A stretch of 42,699 nt of DNA, taken from positions 1 through 42,699 of IMG/VR virus record IMGVR_UViG_3300047174_000188; one strand, written 5' to 3'. Positions within the stretch are counted from its first letter, which is position 1. Each line of letters begins with the position of its first letter. The translations under genes were made by a program, and so were the position numbers. Below the pieces are notes generated by a model. It had not been told where the DNA came from. It did not search any database and was given only the letters and a program-made list of their open reading frames with translations. This DNA is from a virus. Below, piece by piece: positions 36,610-42,699 of the stretch.

Positions 36610-37362
36610 TTGCGTATTCACCTATTAAGCGACTTACATTTTGAATTCAGTAAGATGCCCCGCAGTTATTCACCACCTGACTGCGATGTTGTTGTGCTGT
36701 CTGGTGATATTTGTTCTGGTTTACCCGGTGTAATGTGGGCGATTGAAACCTTCACGGTTCCAGTGATTTATATAAATGGAAATCACGAGTTTTATGTGAA
36801 ACGTCCATGGCGAGAGCAACTTGCTCGCATTAAAGCCAAGGCAGAGGGAACAAACGTTCACGTTCTAAACAATGAGTCAGTAGTTGTTGATGGCGTTCGC
36901 TTTATTGGCGCTACTTTGTGGGCAGATTTTGATTTGTATGGACTACAGTTTTTCCATCAAATGCAAGCTCAAAAAGGAATGAATGACTACAACTTCATTT
37001 GGTCAACCGAGCATACGAGATTTACTGCTGAAGATTCTTTGGCTGAACACAAAGTATCCCGATTCTATATCAATGAAGAGCTTTCCAAACCCTTTGAAGG
37101 CAAATCGGTTGTATGCACACACCACGCGCCCTCTGGTGTATCTGTTGTTGAAAAGTGGAAATCTCATCCACTGACACCAGCATATGCATCTCGTCTTGAA
37201 AACATAATGCTTGATCATAATCCAGTTCTGTGGACGCATGGTCATATGCACGATAGCGTGGACTACGTAATAGGTGATACACGCGTAGTAGCAAACCCGC
37301 GCGGGTATCACGGTCAAGAAGTCAACCCATTATACAATGATCAGTTGGTGATTGAGATTTAA
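36610..37362 (+). CDS. Calcineurin-like metallophosphoesterase, 250 aa
   Basis: TTG start. The family motifs are in order: SDLHFEF (D8, H10), VVVLSGDI (D33), NGNHEF (57-61), CTHHAPSG and THGHMHDSVDY, which together bind two metal ions. The TPAYASRLE insert and VANPRGY end resemble phage and bacterial YfcE/ICC-like phosphoesterases. The substrate may be a phosphodiester or nucleotide. Its stop overlaps, in TTAA, the stop of the convergent gene. Confidence 0.9.
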   Translation: MRIHLLSDLHFEFSKMPRSYSPPDCDVVVLSGDICSGLPGVMWAIETFTVPVIYINGNHEFYVKRPWREQLARIKAKAEGTNVHVLNNESVVVDGVRFIGATLWADFDLYGLQFFHQMQAQKGMNDYNFIWSTEHTRFTAEDSLAEHKVSRFYINEELSKPFEGKSVVCTHHAPSGVSVVEKWKSHPLTPAYASRLENIMLDHNPVLWTHGHMHDSVDYVIGDTRVVANPRGYHGQEVNPLYNDQLVIEI

Positions 37363-37913
37363 TTCTCGCGAAGCTTGAAGGTGAGTTTCAGGTCATCATC
37401 AATTAAACCGAACTCGATCATTTTTTCAATCAGTTCGGGAATGCGTTCTGAGACACCGAAATCTTCGTTCCATTTAGCATCGAAAACGAACTGAACCAAT
37501 TCACTTTCACTTTTGTTCGGAAGACCAACCCAATCAAGCAAGAGAGCAGCTAGCAAGCAGGCGCAATCTTCTTCAAAGGTGCAAACTTCATCTGGAACAA
37601 TTTGGTCAACATCCCCCATCGTGGAAAATCCTGATCCTAAACCAAATTCTGCCAGTTTGCGGCGTTCGGGCACAGAAATTAGAAAGTGAGCGATTTCATG
37701 AGCCAAGTCGAACGCATAACGAGACTGACTCACAATCCGAAAATATTCACCCGACCAACCATAGGGATATTCTTTAGTATCAAGAGACCGAATGACCGGC
37801 GCACCAAAACTATTGGCGAGCCCTTCGAGACGGTCATACGCATTTTGCTGGAAAGCGTCATCGAATTGAAAATCCGAAGACATGATTTTCAAAAGCTTGT
37901 CGGCTTTCATCAT
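37359..37913 (-). CDS. HExxH zinc-metallopeptidase-like protein (ImmA/IrrE-like), 184 aa
   Basis: A clear zinc motif HEIAH (72-76) lies in a helix (AFDLAHEIAHFLISVPERRK). A downstream acidic region (TFEEDCACLLAALLLDW) may supply the third ligand. This order is that of ImmA/IrrE-type peptidases, which cleave repressors, and there is no membrane segment. Here it could act on a host repressor or toxin-antitoxin regulator. It overlaps the next upstream gene by four bases. Confidence 0.7.
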   Translation of the reverse strand: MMKADKLLKIMSSDFQFDDAFQQNAYDRLEGLANSFGAPVIRSLDTKEYPYGWSGEYFRIVSQSRYAFDLAHEIAHFLISVPERRKLAEFGLGSGFSTMGDVDQIVPDEVCTFEEDCACLLAALLLDWVGLPNKSESELVQFVFDAKWNEDFGVSERIPELIEKMIEFGLIDDDLKLTFKLREN

Positions 37914-38173
37914 GCGCGCCCAGCCAGACGAGTAAAGCGAGCTTTTGCAGCCCGAAGAGTCTCGTGCGAATATTCACCTTTCTTGGTCGGCTTTTGATAC
38001 CATCCGAACGAAGACGGATCGTTGGGAAGTAGGCGGTAAGCTTCCATAATGGTGTAGGAAGGTGTGGGGTGACGATTTGTGTTTTCAACCAGCACCCAAC
38101 GACCGCGTCGTTCGATCATTTTACGACCAAACATTGGATCAAGGGTTAGTTCGCTGGGATCATCACGATACAT
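37910..38173 (-). CDS. Small unknown protein, 87 aa
   Basis: AAGGAGG lies seven bases before ATG 38173, one of the strongest ribosome sites in the window. The protein is basic and ends with a helical Arg/Ala-rich stretch (HETLRAAKARFTRLAGRA). It is translated together with the HExxH protein. No family recognised. Confidence 0.6.
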   Translation of the reverse strand: MYRDDPSELTLDPMFGRKMIERRGRWVLVENTNRHPTPSYTIMEAYRLLPNDPSSFGWYQKPTKKGEYSHETLRAAKARFTRLAGRA

Positions 38174-38197
38174 CTTTGCCCTCCTTTATTACAATTG

Positions 38198-38226
38198 AAT
38201 GATCTCACAGGTTCAGTATTCGTCAA
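38198..38226 (-). promoter_or_regulatory. Probable sigma-70-like promoter, minus strand
   Basis: TTGACG (38226-38221), in the same TTTTTGCTTGACGAA context as the one at 30736, is followed after 17 bases by ATCATT (38203-38198), a weak -10. It lies 25 bases before ATG 38173. Confidence 0.45.
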
Positions 38227-38310
38227 GCAAAAATATGAGAATCATTTTGCCAATAGAACAAAATCGTCTTATTGTAATAATTAATTAATCACAAAGGCTA
38301 AGAAAATTCC

Positions 38311-39387
38311 GTGAGTAATATGCTATCGACTGTGATACACGATGATTTCGTGTGGTCTACTATCGCGAGCACTATAACGGGCTCACGAAGGGGCGCCAAT
38401 GGTGCTCAGATGGTCAATTGTCCTATGTGTGTAACGAGAGGTGAGACACCTGACAAGCGGGGCAGACTCGGTCTCACGCGCCGCCCTGATGGTGTTATTT
38501 CGCACTGCTTCAATTGTGATTTTCGGGCTGAGTTTAAGATTGGAGAAACACTATCGAAGAATATGCGCGAACTATTAGAACGTCTTGGTGTTCCATCGCG
38601 TGATGTTCAAAGGATTAATCATAAGGCGCTTCAGTATCGCCGAATGATTAGTTCGAGTCCAGAAGCACAAGCAGTTATTCCGGTATCGCATAATCCTAGT
38701 TTCCCAAGTGTGGCATTACCAGAAGGTTCACATACATTATCCGAATGGGCGGATAATGGAGTTGATGAACAAGACTTTTTTGATGTTGCAGAGTATTTGT
38801 TCTCTCGCGGTGAAGCTATTTCTAATTCGGGTGACTATTATTGGTCACCATGGAAGCACAAAAATTTCAACAGAAGATTAATCATTCCATTTACTCATAA
38901 TGGAAACATTGTTGGATATACTGGTCGTCTGATTGATGATAGCACACCAGACAATCCAAAGTATTTCAATCGATCTCCGGCAAACTATCTTTTCAATAAT
39001 GAAGTTTTCGATCTGGATACAAAGTACGTTGTAGTTGTTGAAGGACCACTAGATGCAAAAGCAGTAGATGGAGTTTCTCCACTAGGCGCTAAACTTTCAA
39101 CTGAACAAACACAGTGGTTAAACACATGCGGAAAGCAAGTCATTGTTTTGGCTGATCGTGATAAGTCTGGTCAGCGTTTAATTGATCATGCCATAACAAA
39201 CAATTGGATGGTTAGCTTCCCAAAACTCAGAGATGGTCACGGTATGGAAAACTGGTGGGACTCCGAAGTCAAAGATGCTGCTGATGCATCTCTAAAATAT
39301 GGAAAGCTCTATACTATTAGATCAGTCATTTCTAGCGCGGTATCTAATAAAACTGAAATTAGCGTAAAAAGGAAATTGTTATATTGA
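38311..39387 (+). CDS. 61: DNA primase with zinc ribbon and TOPRIM domain, 358 aa
   Basis: Lays down RNA primers at the fork for the helicase encoded downstream. A Cys4 zinc ribbon (CPMC at 37-40 and CFNC at 66-69) is followed by a catalytic half with TOPRIM features: VVVEGPLDAKA (Glu244), then VIVLADRDKSG (Asp282, Asp284). Length matches T4 gp61. GTG start, with an in-frame ATG nine bases later as the alternative. The next gene overlaps its stop. Confidence 0.9.
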   Translation: MSNMLSTVIHDDFVWSTIASTITGSRRGANGAQMVNCPMCVTRGETPDKRGRLGLTRRPDGVISHCFNCDFRAEFKIGETLSKNMRELLERLGVPSRDVQRINHKALQYRRMISSSPEAQAVIPVSHNPSFPSVALPEGSHTLSEWADNGVDEQDFFDVAEYLFSRGEAISNSGDYYWSPWKHKNFNRRLIIPFTHNGNIVGYTGRLIDDSTPDNPKYFNRSPANYLFNNEVFDLDTKYVVVVEGPLDAKAVDGVSPLGAKLSTEQTQWLNTCGKQVIVLADRDKSGQRLIDHAITNNWMVSFPKLRDGHGMENWWDSEVKDAADASLKYGKLYTIRSVISSAVSNKTEISVKRKLLY

Positions 39388-39587
39388 GACCAATACAATT
39401 AAGCCGAAATTATGTAAAAAAAATCAGAATTGCGAGTCTTACATCTATAAGACGTAAAGATTTAAAAGTTTGGAATGACTATAAAAACAAAATAATTGGA
39501 CGTGCTTCTTTCTATATTTTCTCTATTATAATTTTTCTTATCGTTATTTCTATAGTGATTTTTCTATCTATTTCACAATATAACTAG
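39384..39587 (+). CDS. Small membrane protein, 67 aa
   Basis: It starts with TTG overlapping the primase stop. A basic N-terminal half (LTSIRRKDLKVWNDYKNK) is followed by a single hydrophobic helix (about residues 44-63, FYIFSIIIFLIVISIVIFLS). A positively charged cytoplasmic tail with one membrane span is likely. Placement between primase and helicase is unexplained. Confidence 0.5.
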   Translation: MRPIQLSRNYVKKIRIASLTSIRRKDLKVWNDYKNKIIGRASFYIFSIIIFLIVISIVIFLSISQYN

Positions 39588-39610
39588 GTTACCGAAAAAT
39601 TCAGAATGAA

Positions 39611-39626
39611 GCGGGGATTTGCCCGC
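39611..39626 (+). promoter_or_regulatory. Short hairpin in the gap before the helicase gene
   Basis: GCGGG (39611-39615) and CCCGC (39622-39626) pair around a six-base loop, 24 bases before ATG 39650. It could be a translational operator or mRNA processing site. The pairing is short, so this is a weak call. Confidence 0.3.
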
Positions 39627-39649
39627 CCGGTATATTTTGAGAGATTTTA

Positions 39650-41152
39650 ATGAGTGATTCACACGAAGAGTTCGGGTTCGAATTCCAAAAACTTATGATT
39701 GCTTTTATGATTAGTGATGCTGAGTCTTTTGCTCAGAGTCAAGATATAATCAAACCCGAATACTTTGACGATAAACTACGGCCCGCAGCACGTTTTATTC
39801 TTGAATATGCTGACACATATCGGCAAGTCCCAACTGTCGCCCAAATTTTAGCTATGACCAAAATAACAGTCATTGACTATCCACAAGCCGTTACACAACG
39901 TTCTTGGTATCTAGAAAAGATCGAAGCGTTTTGTCGCTATCGTGCTTTAGAAAACGCAATTCTCTCGGGTGTTGAACTACTTGAAAAGGGCGAGGGCGCC
40001 AATATCGAGCGTATGGTCAAAGAGGCTATGCAAATCAGTCTCGTTAAAGACCTTGGCACAAGTTATTTCGCTGATCCTACTGAAAGACTTGAACGCCTAA
40101 AAGATCGTTCAAATTTTGTTGCCACTGGTTGGAAGGCCATGGATGACAAGCTATATGGTGGTTTTACTCGTGGATCATTGAATATTTTTGCGGGTGGCTC
40201 TGGATCGGGTAAATCTCTATTTCTACAAAATCTTGCACGAAAATGGGCGACAAGCGGTCTAAATGTAATTTACATTACACTTGAACTTTCAGAAGACCTC
40301 GTAAACTTGCGTCTTGACGCAATGGTTACGAACAGAGGAACTAAAGAAGTTTTACGAAATGTTCGCGATACTGCTGCACATTTAGGGGCTTTTGTTAAGA
40401 AGAACAAGCCCGGTGATTTGAAGGTTAAAAAGTTTCCCGAAGCAGGAACAACTTGTAATACTATCCGTGCTTATCTTAAAGAATATGAAATCCAAGAAGG
40501 CAGGAAGCCTGATGTTCTGCTTATTGACTACCTTGATCTTATGCATCCAAATAATGCAAAGATCGACGTTTCAAGTTTGTTTACAAAAGACAAATATGTT
40601 TCTGAGGAAATGCGTGCTATTGGTTCCGATTGGAACATACCAGTTGTATCAGCTTCGCAGTTAAATCGGCAGTCTGTAGATGCCCCAGAATTTGATCATA
40701 GTCACATTGCGGGCGGCATTTCTAAAATTAATACTGCCGACAATGTGTTCGGTATTTTTACATCGATGAGTATGAAAGAACGTGGTGTTTATCAAATACA
40801 GTTTTTGAAAACTCGCTCCTCATCTGCTACAGGTCAAAAGATAGAACTCTCATATAACAATGATACGATGCTTATTGAAGATATTGAAGGGTATGGAGAA
40901 GAATCGCAGAGGCCATCAAGTCTTTCTGATATAAAGAAACAACTTGGTGGACCAACATCTATTAGGGCTGGAGCGGATTCTGATGTTCCAAAAATGGTAG
41001 TTCAGGAAATAAGAGAAGGGATGAGTATTAGTCAACTTGCTCATCCTGCTGGTAAAAGTAGAGAGCAAAAACAATCTGAAGCGAAAGTTGGGCCGCTCCG
41101 AGAAAATTTGTTTGATTTAGTTAAAAAAACCAGAAGCAATAGTGAAAATTAA
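39650..41152 (+). CDS. 41: Replicative DNA helicase (gp41/DnaB type), 500 aa
   Basis: The ring helicase of the phage fork. The N-terminal helical domain (residues 1-135) is followed by a RecA-like core with Walker A GGSGSGKS (182-189), a following strand YITLELSEDL (208-217), and Walker B VLLIDYLDL (289-297). Further conserved parts are SASQLNRQSVD and FLKTRSSSATG, the usual H4-like and arginine regions. The length exceeds T4 gp41 slightly because of a charged C-terminal tail. It follows the primase, its partner. Confidence 0.92.
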   Translation: MSDSHEEFGFEFQKLMIAFMISDAESFAQSQDIIKPEYFDDKLRPAARFILEYADTYRQVPTVAQILAMTKITVIDYPQAVTQRSWYLEKIEAFCRYRALENAILSGVELLEKGEGANIERMVKEAMQISLVKDLGTSYFADPTERLERLKDRSNFVATGWKAMDDKLYGGFTRGSLNIFAGGSGSGKSLFLQNLARKWATSGLNVIYITLELSEDLVNLRLDAMVTNRGTKEVLRNVRDTAAHLGAFVKKNKPGDLKVKKFPEAGTTCNTIRAYLKEYEIQEGRKPDVLLIDYLDLMHPNNAKIDVSSLFTKDKYVSEEMRAIGSDWNIPVVSASQLNRQSVDAPEFDHSHIAGGISKINTADNVFGIFTSMSMKERGVYQIQFLKTRSSSATGQKIELSYNNDTMLIEDIEGYGEESQRPSSLSDIKKQLGGPTSIRAGADSDVPKMVVQEIREGMSISQLAHPAGKSREQKQSEAKVGPLRENLFDLVKKTRSNSEN

Positions 41153-41155
41153 GTT

Positions 41156-41452
41156 ATGATTGAGATTATTAAAACATTTGAAGAAATGATTGTCGAAGCA
41201 GCTTCATTGGTTTTGGCTGTTGATGAATTTGTTTCAATAGAGGGACAGCAAAACGAAATTGTTTATGCTGGTCTTCAACTTGAACGAGATCATGCTTGTT
41301 TGGAACTTATTCAACATATATCAAACAACCCTCTTTTGAGAGTGTTAATACTTGGTGCCGAGGCTGATCGTATTAAAAACGGTCCTAACCTCCCTCCAAT
41401 AGCCGAGAATGAAATATTGAAAAGACTTTTTGGATCATGTCCTGAAGATTAG
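41156..41452 (+). CDS. Unknown helical protein, 98 aa
   Basis: ATG 41156 lies three bases after the helicase stop. The product is helical throughout (TFEEMIVEAASLVLAVDEF, then RDHACLELIQHISNNPLLRV). No family recognised. It may be a replication accessory protein by position only. Confidence 0.55.
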   Translation: MIEIIKTFEEMIVEAASLVLAVDEFVSIEGQQNEIVYAGLQLERDHACLELIQHISNNPLLRVLILGAEADRIKNGPNLPPIAENEILKRLFGSCPED

Positions 41453-41479
41453 CCTTTACTATGGTTAGCCTGATCAGGC

Positions 41480-41485
41480 TAAATA
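41480..41485 (+). promoter_or_regulatory. Possible late TAAATA box before 41491
   Basis: GCTAAATA is followed by five bases and then ATG at 41491. This matches the effector geometry but without the ATGCG start, so it may be chance; the upstream frame from 41461 is also open. Confidence 0.35.
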
Positions 41486-41490
41486 TAGCA

Positions 41491-41805
41491 ATGGGCGATT
41501 TATATACAGGCGATGAACTGATGAAAGACTCCATCAGGCTCACCGAAGAACTCTTGTCTTTTTATGCAAGAGTGACTCGGCCTGAGTCTTTTGTTGCTGA
41601 AGAAGTCGTTTTGACTGAATCGTTCGAAGAACATCCTGTTCTATCTGACTGTCGTGATCTTGTTTTCAAATTAAGATCGCACGAAGAGCATTCTCCATCT
41701 CCTGAATATTCATTGGGTATTGAAATGGGGATGCAGAGAGCCGCAGATATGATTGAAAATCTCATAAAGCGGCATGAGAAAGGTGACGATCTTGAGCAAC
41801 AATAA
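41491..41805 (+). CDS. Unknown protein, 104 aa
   Basis: I place the start at ATG 41491 behind the possible TAAATA box; ATG 41461 in the same frame is the alternative. The protein is acidic (VAEEVVLTESFEEHP) and ends with a helix (MGMQRAADMIENLIKRHEK). No family recognised. The next gene starts inside it. Confidence 0.55.
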   Translation: MGDLYTGDELMKDSIRLTEELLSFYARVTRPESFVAEEVVLTESFEEHPVLSDCRDLVFKLRSHEEHSPSPEYSLGIEMGMQRAADMIENLIKRHEKGDDLEQQ

Positions 41806-42049
41806 ATTTCGCAGTCTTGTCGATGAATTGACTGATTACGCTCCAGTCAAGGATCGTGATCTCTTTATTGAGAGTCGCGCACAACAAGTATTGGCAAGTG
41901 TTAGCCATCTCATGCATCTTATTCGAGAAAGTTATGACGAAGAGACTGCTGACGATCTTCAAAAACGTTTGCTAAATTCTATTCGAACAGAGGATGAAAC
42001 CAAGTTTCGCCGTAGAATTCGACAAATTAGGGAGAGCCGTGAGAAATGA
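41792..42049 (+). CDS. Unknown helical protein, 85 aa
   Basis: AAAGGTGA precedes TTG 41792, so I prefer it to ATG 41774. The product is helical and ends in a basic helix (TKFRRRIRQIRESREK). The stop overlaps the next ATG (ATGA). No family recognised. Confidence 0.55.
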   Translation: MSNNKFRSLVDELTDYAPVKDRDLFIESRAQQVLASVSHLMHLIRESYDEETADDLQKRLLNSIRTEDETKFRRRIRQIRESREK

Positions 42050-42699
42050 GCATTTCACAATTTCAAGCTCGTGTAGATCGATTAGTATCTGAAAACAACC
42101 TTGAAGGGCTTGAAGACCTTCATACAAAGCTTGTTATTCTTCACGACCAGCGCAGAATGCGATTCGAGAGAACAAAAGATAAAGGTAGTGAAAAGCTTTA
42201 TATTGCACTTGGTCAACAAATACCAATAGTTGCAGATGCTATTAAAAAGCTTAAAAATAGTGAGCCTCTCGATGAAGAAGGTATTGCCAGCAAACTCGGT
42301 AACATGGCTGTTCAGGGAGTCAAGAACGCACGTGATCGTGTTTTGCACAGTGCATTGGGTAGTGATAGCGCGCGAGCGCGTCTAGACCTCAATCTTGTTA
42401 CAAGAAAACTTAACAAGGATTGGAAGTATTTTTCAACTCGTAAAGCTACTGCTTTTCAGGATAAGCGTATTCTTAAAACACCTTTGATTGGAGACCTTCA
42501 AAAGTTTCTTGCAAGCATGTATGGATGGCGACTTCAGGCACATCAAATCAAACTTATTTTAACCGGTCAGGGTAAATCAGAAGAGGGTAGTTTACCTGCT
42601 CCGACAAAGCCTCCTGTAGTAGATGAACCAAATTCAAATCAAAGCGAAAAACCAGTTGCTAAGACTGCAGATGATATTGCTCGGGAAGCTTTAAAAAAT
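42046..42699 (+). CDS. Unknown protein, at least 218 aa (runs off the window)
   Basis: ATG 42046 overlaps the previous TGA, and the frame stays open to the last base. The first part is helical (FQARVDRLVSENNLEGLED). The middle is basic (RKATAFQDKRILKTPLIGDL), and a proline-rich linker (PAPTKPPVVDEP) follows near residue 185. No family recognised. The C-terminus is missing. Confidence 0.65.
   Translation, partial: MSISQFQARVDRLVSENNLEGLEDLHTKLVILHDQRRMRFERTKDKGSEKLYIALGQQIPIVADAIKKLKNSEPLDEEGIASKLGNMAVQGVKNARDRVLHSALGSDSARARLDLNLVTRKLNKDWKYFSTRKATAFQDKRILKTPLIGDLQKFLASMYGWRLQAHQIKLILTGQGKSEEGSLPAPTKPPVVDEPNSNQSEKPVAKTADDIAREALKN

Noticed and set aside
1-42699. A CRISPR array or insertion sequence.
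   Set aside because: I found no regularly spaced repeats and no transposase or integrase; the only tandem repeats are the 31-bp and 42-bp duplications.

Overview
The window is a tightly packed, two-strand, AT-leaning stretch of a large tailed phage of the T4 superfamily. The marker genes are a UvsW-type helicase (9109-10587), a TOPRIM primase (38311-39387), a gp41/DnaB-type helicase (39650-41152), a likely gp62-type clamp-loader subunit (13413-13940), a T4-type zinc-finger protein (13876-14613) and a small DnaE-derived protein (16129-16728). Genes overlap through ATGA/GTGA junctions and sit in short strand-coherent operons. A Bax-inhibitor-1 protein, an RMF-like protein, a possible ImmA-like HExxH protein and several small zinc or basic proteins suggest an alphaproteobacterial host, but this is inference from family resemblance only.

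Layout. 1-2170 (+): small unknown genes, one junction possibly frameshifted. 2173-7475 (-): a small-gene operon with a GNAT acetyltransferase, a DUF488-like protein, BI-1 and RMF-like proteins. 7563-13259 (+): a degenerate helicase-like pair, UvsW, a ClpP-like protease and unknown genes, ending at a 15-bp hairpin. 13413-20694 (+): replication-associated genes, then small paralogous proteins. 20710-21610: a damaged segment with a GC-rich island, a truncated paralog, a 31-bp tandem duplication that breaks a reading frame, and a gene remnant. 21605-31812: an accessory region with ADP-ribosyltransferase-like and kinase-like proteins, a cREC-type receiver, a lipoprotein, an AAA ATPase, a 446-bp non-coding locus behind a near-consensus promoter, and membrane and unknown proteins. 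31815-38173: PRPP synthetase, small unknown genes, a large low-complexity fibre-like protein, a metallophosphoesterase and an HExxH protein. 38311-42699: primase, helicase and small genes, running off the end.

The main discovery is a module repeated seven times (starts at 22066-, 22824+, 23359+, 27841+, 29554-, 30108-, 31198+). Each gene starts with ATGCG, placed 4-5 bases after a T4-late-like TAAATA box, so its mRNA should be leaderless. Each encodes a short N-terminal peptide ending in (L/I)-x-E, which closely resembles the capsid-targeting peptide that the T4 prohead protease gp21 removes (T4 IPIII begins MKTYQEFIAE; here MRYHEIIAE). Behind the peptide lie four clear ART-like domains, one possible fifth, one kinase-like domain and one unknown domain. 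I read this as an arsenal of effectors packaged in the capsid and delivered with the DNA. A fibre-like gene (34452) uses the same leaderless promoter geometry without the peptide.

A second promoter class, TTGAC(G/T/A) with 16-18 bases to a -10 box, precedes most other operons and is probably read by host sigma-70 RNA polymerase early in infection.
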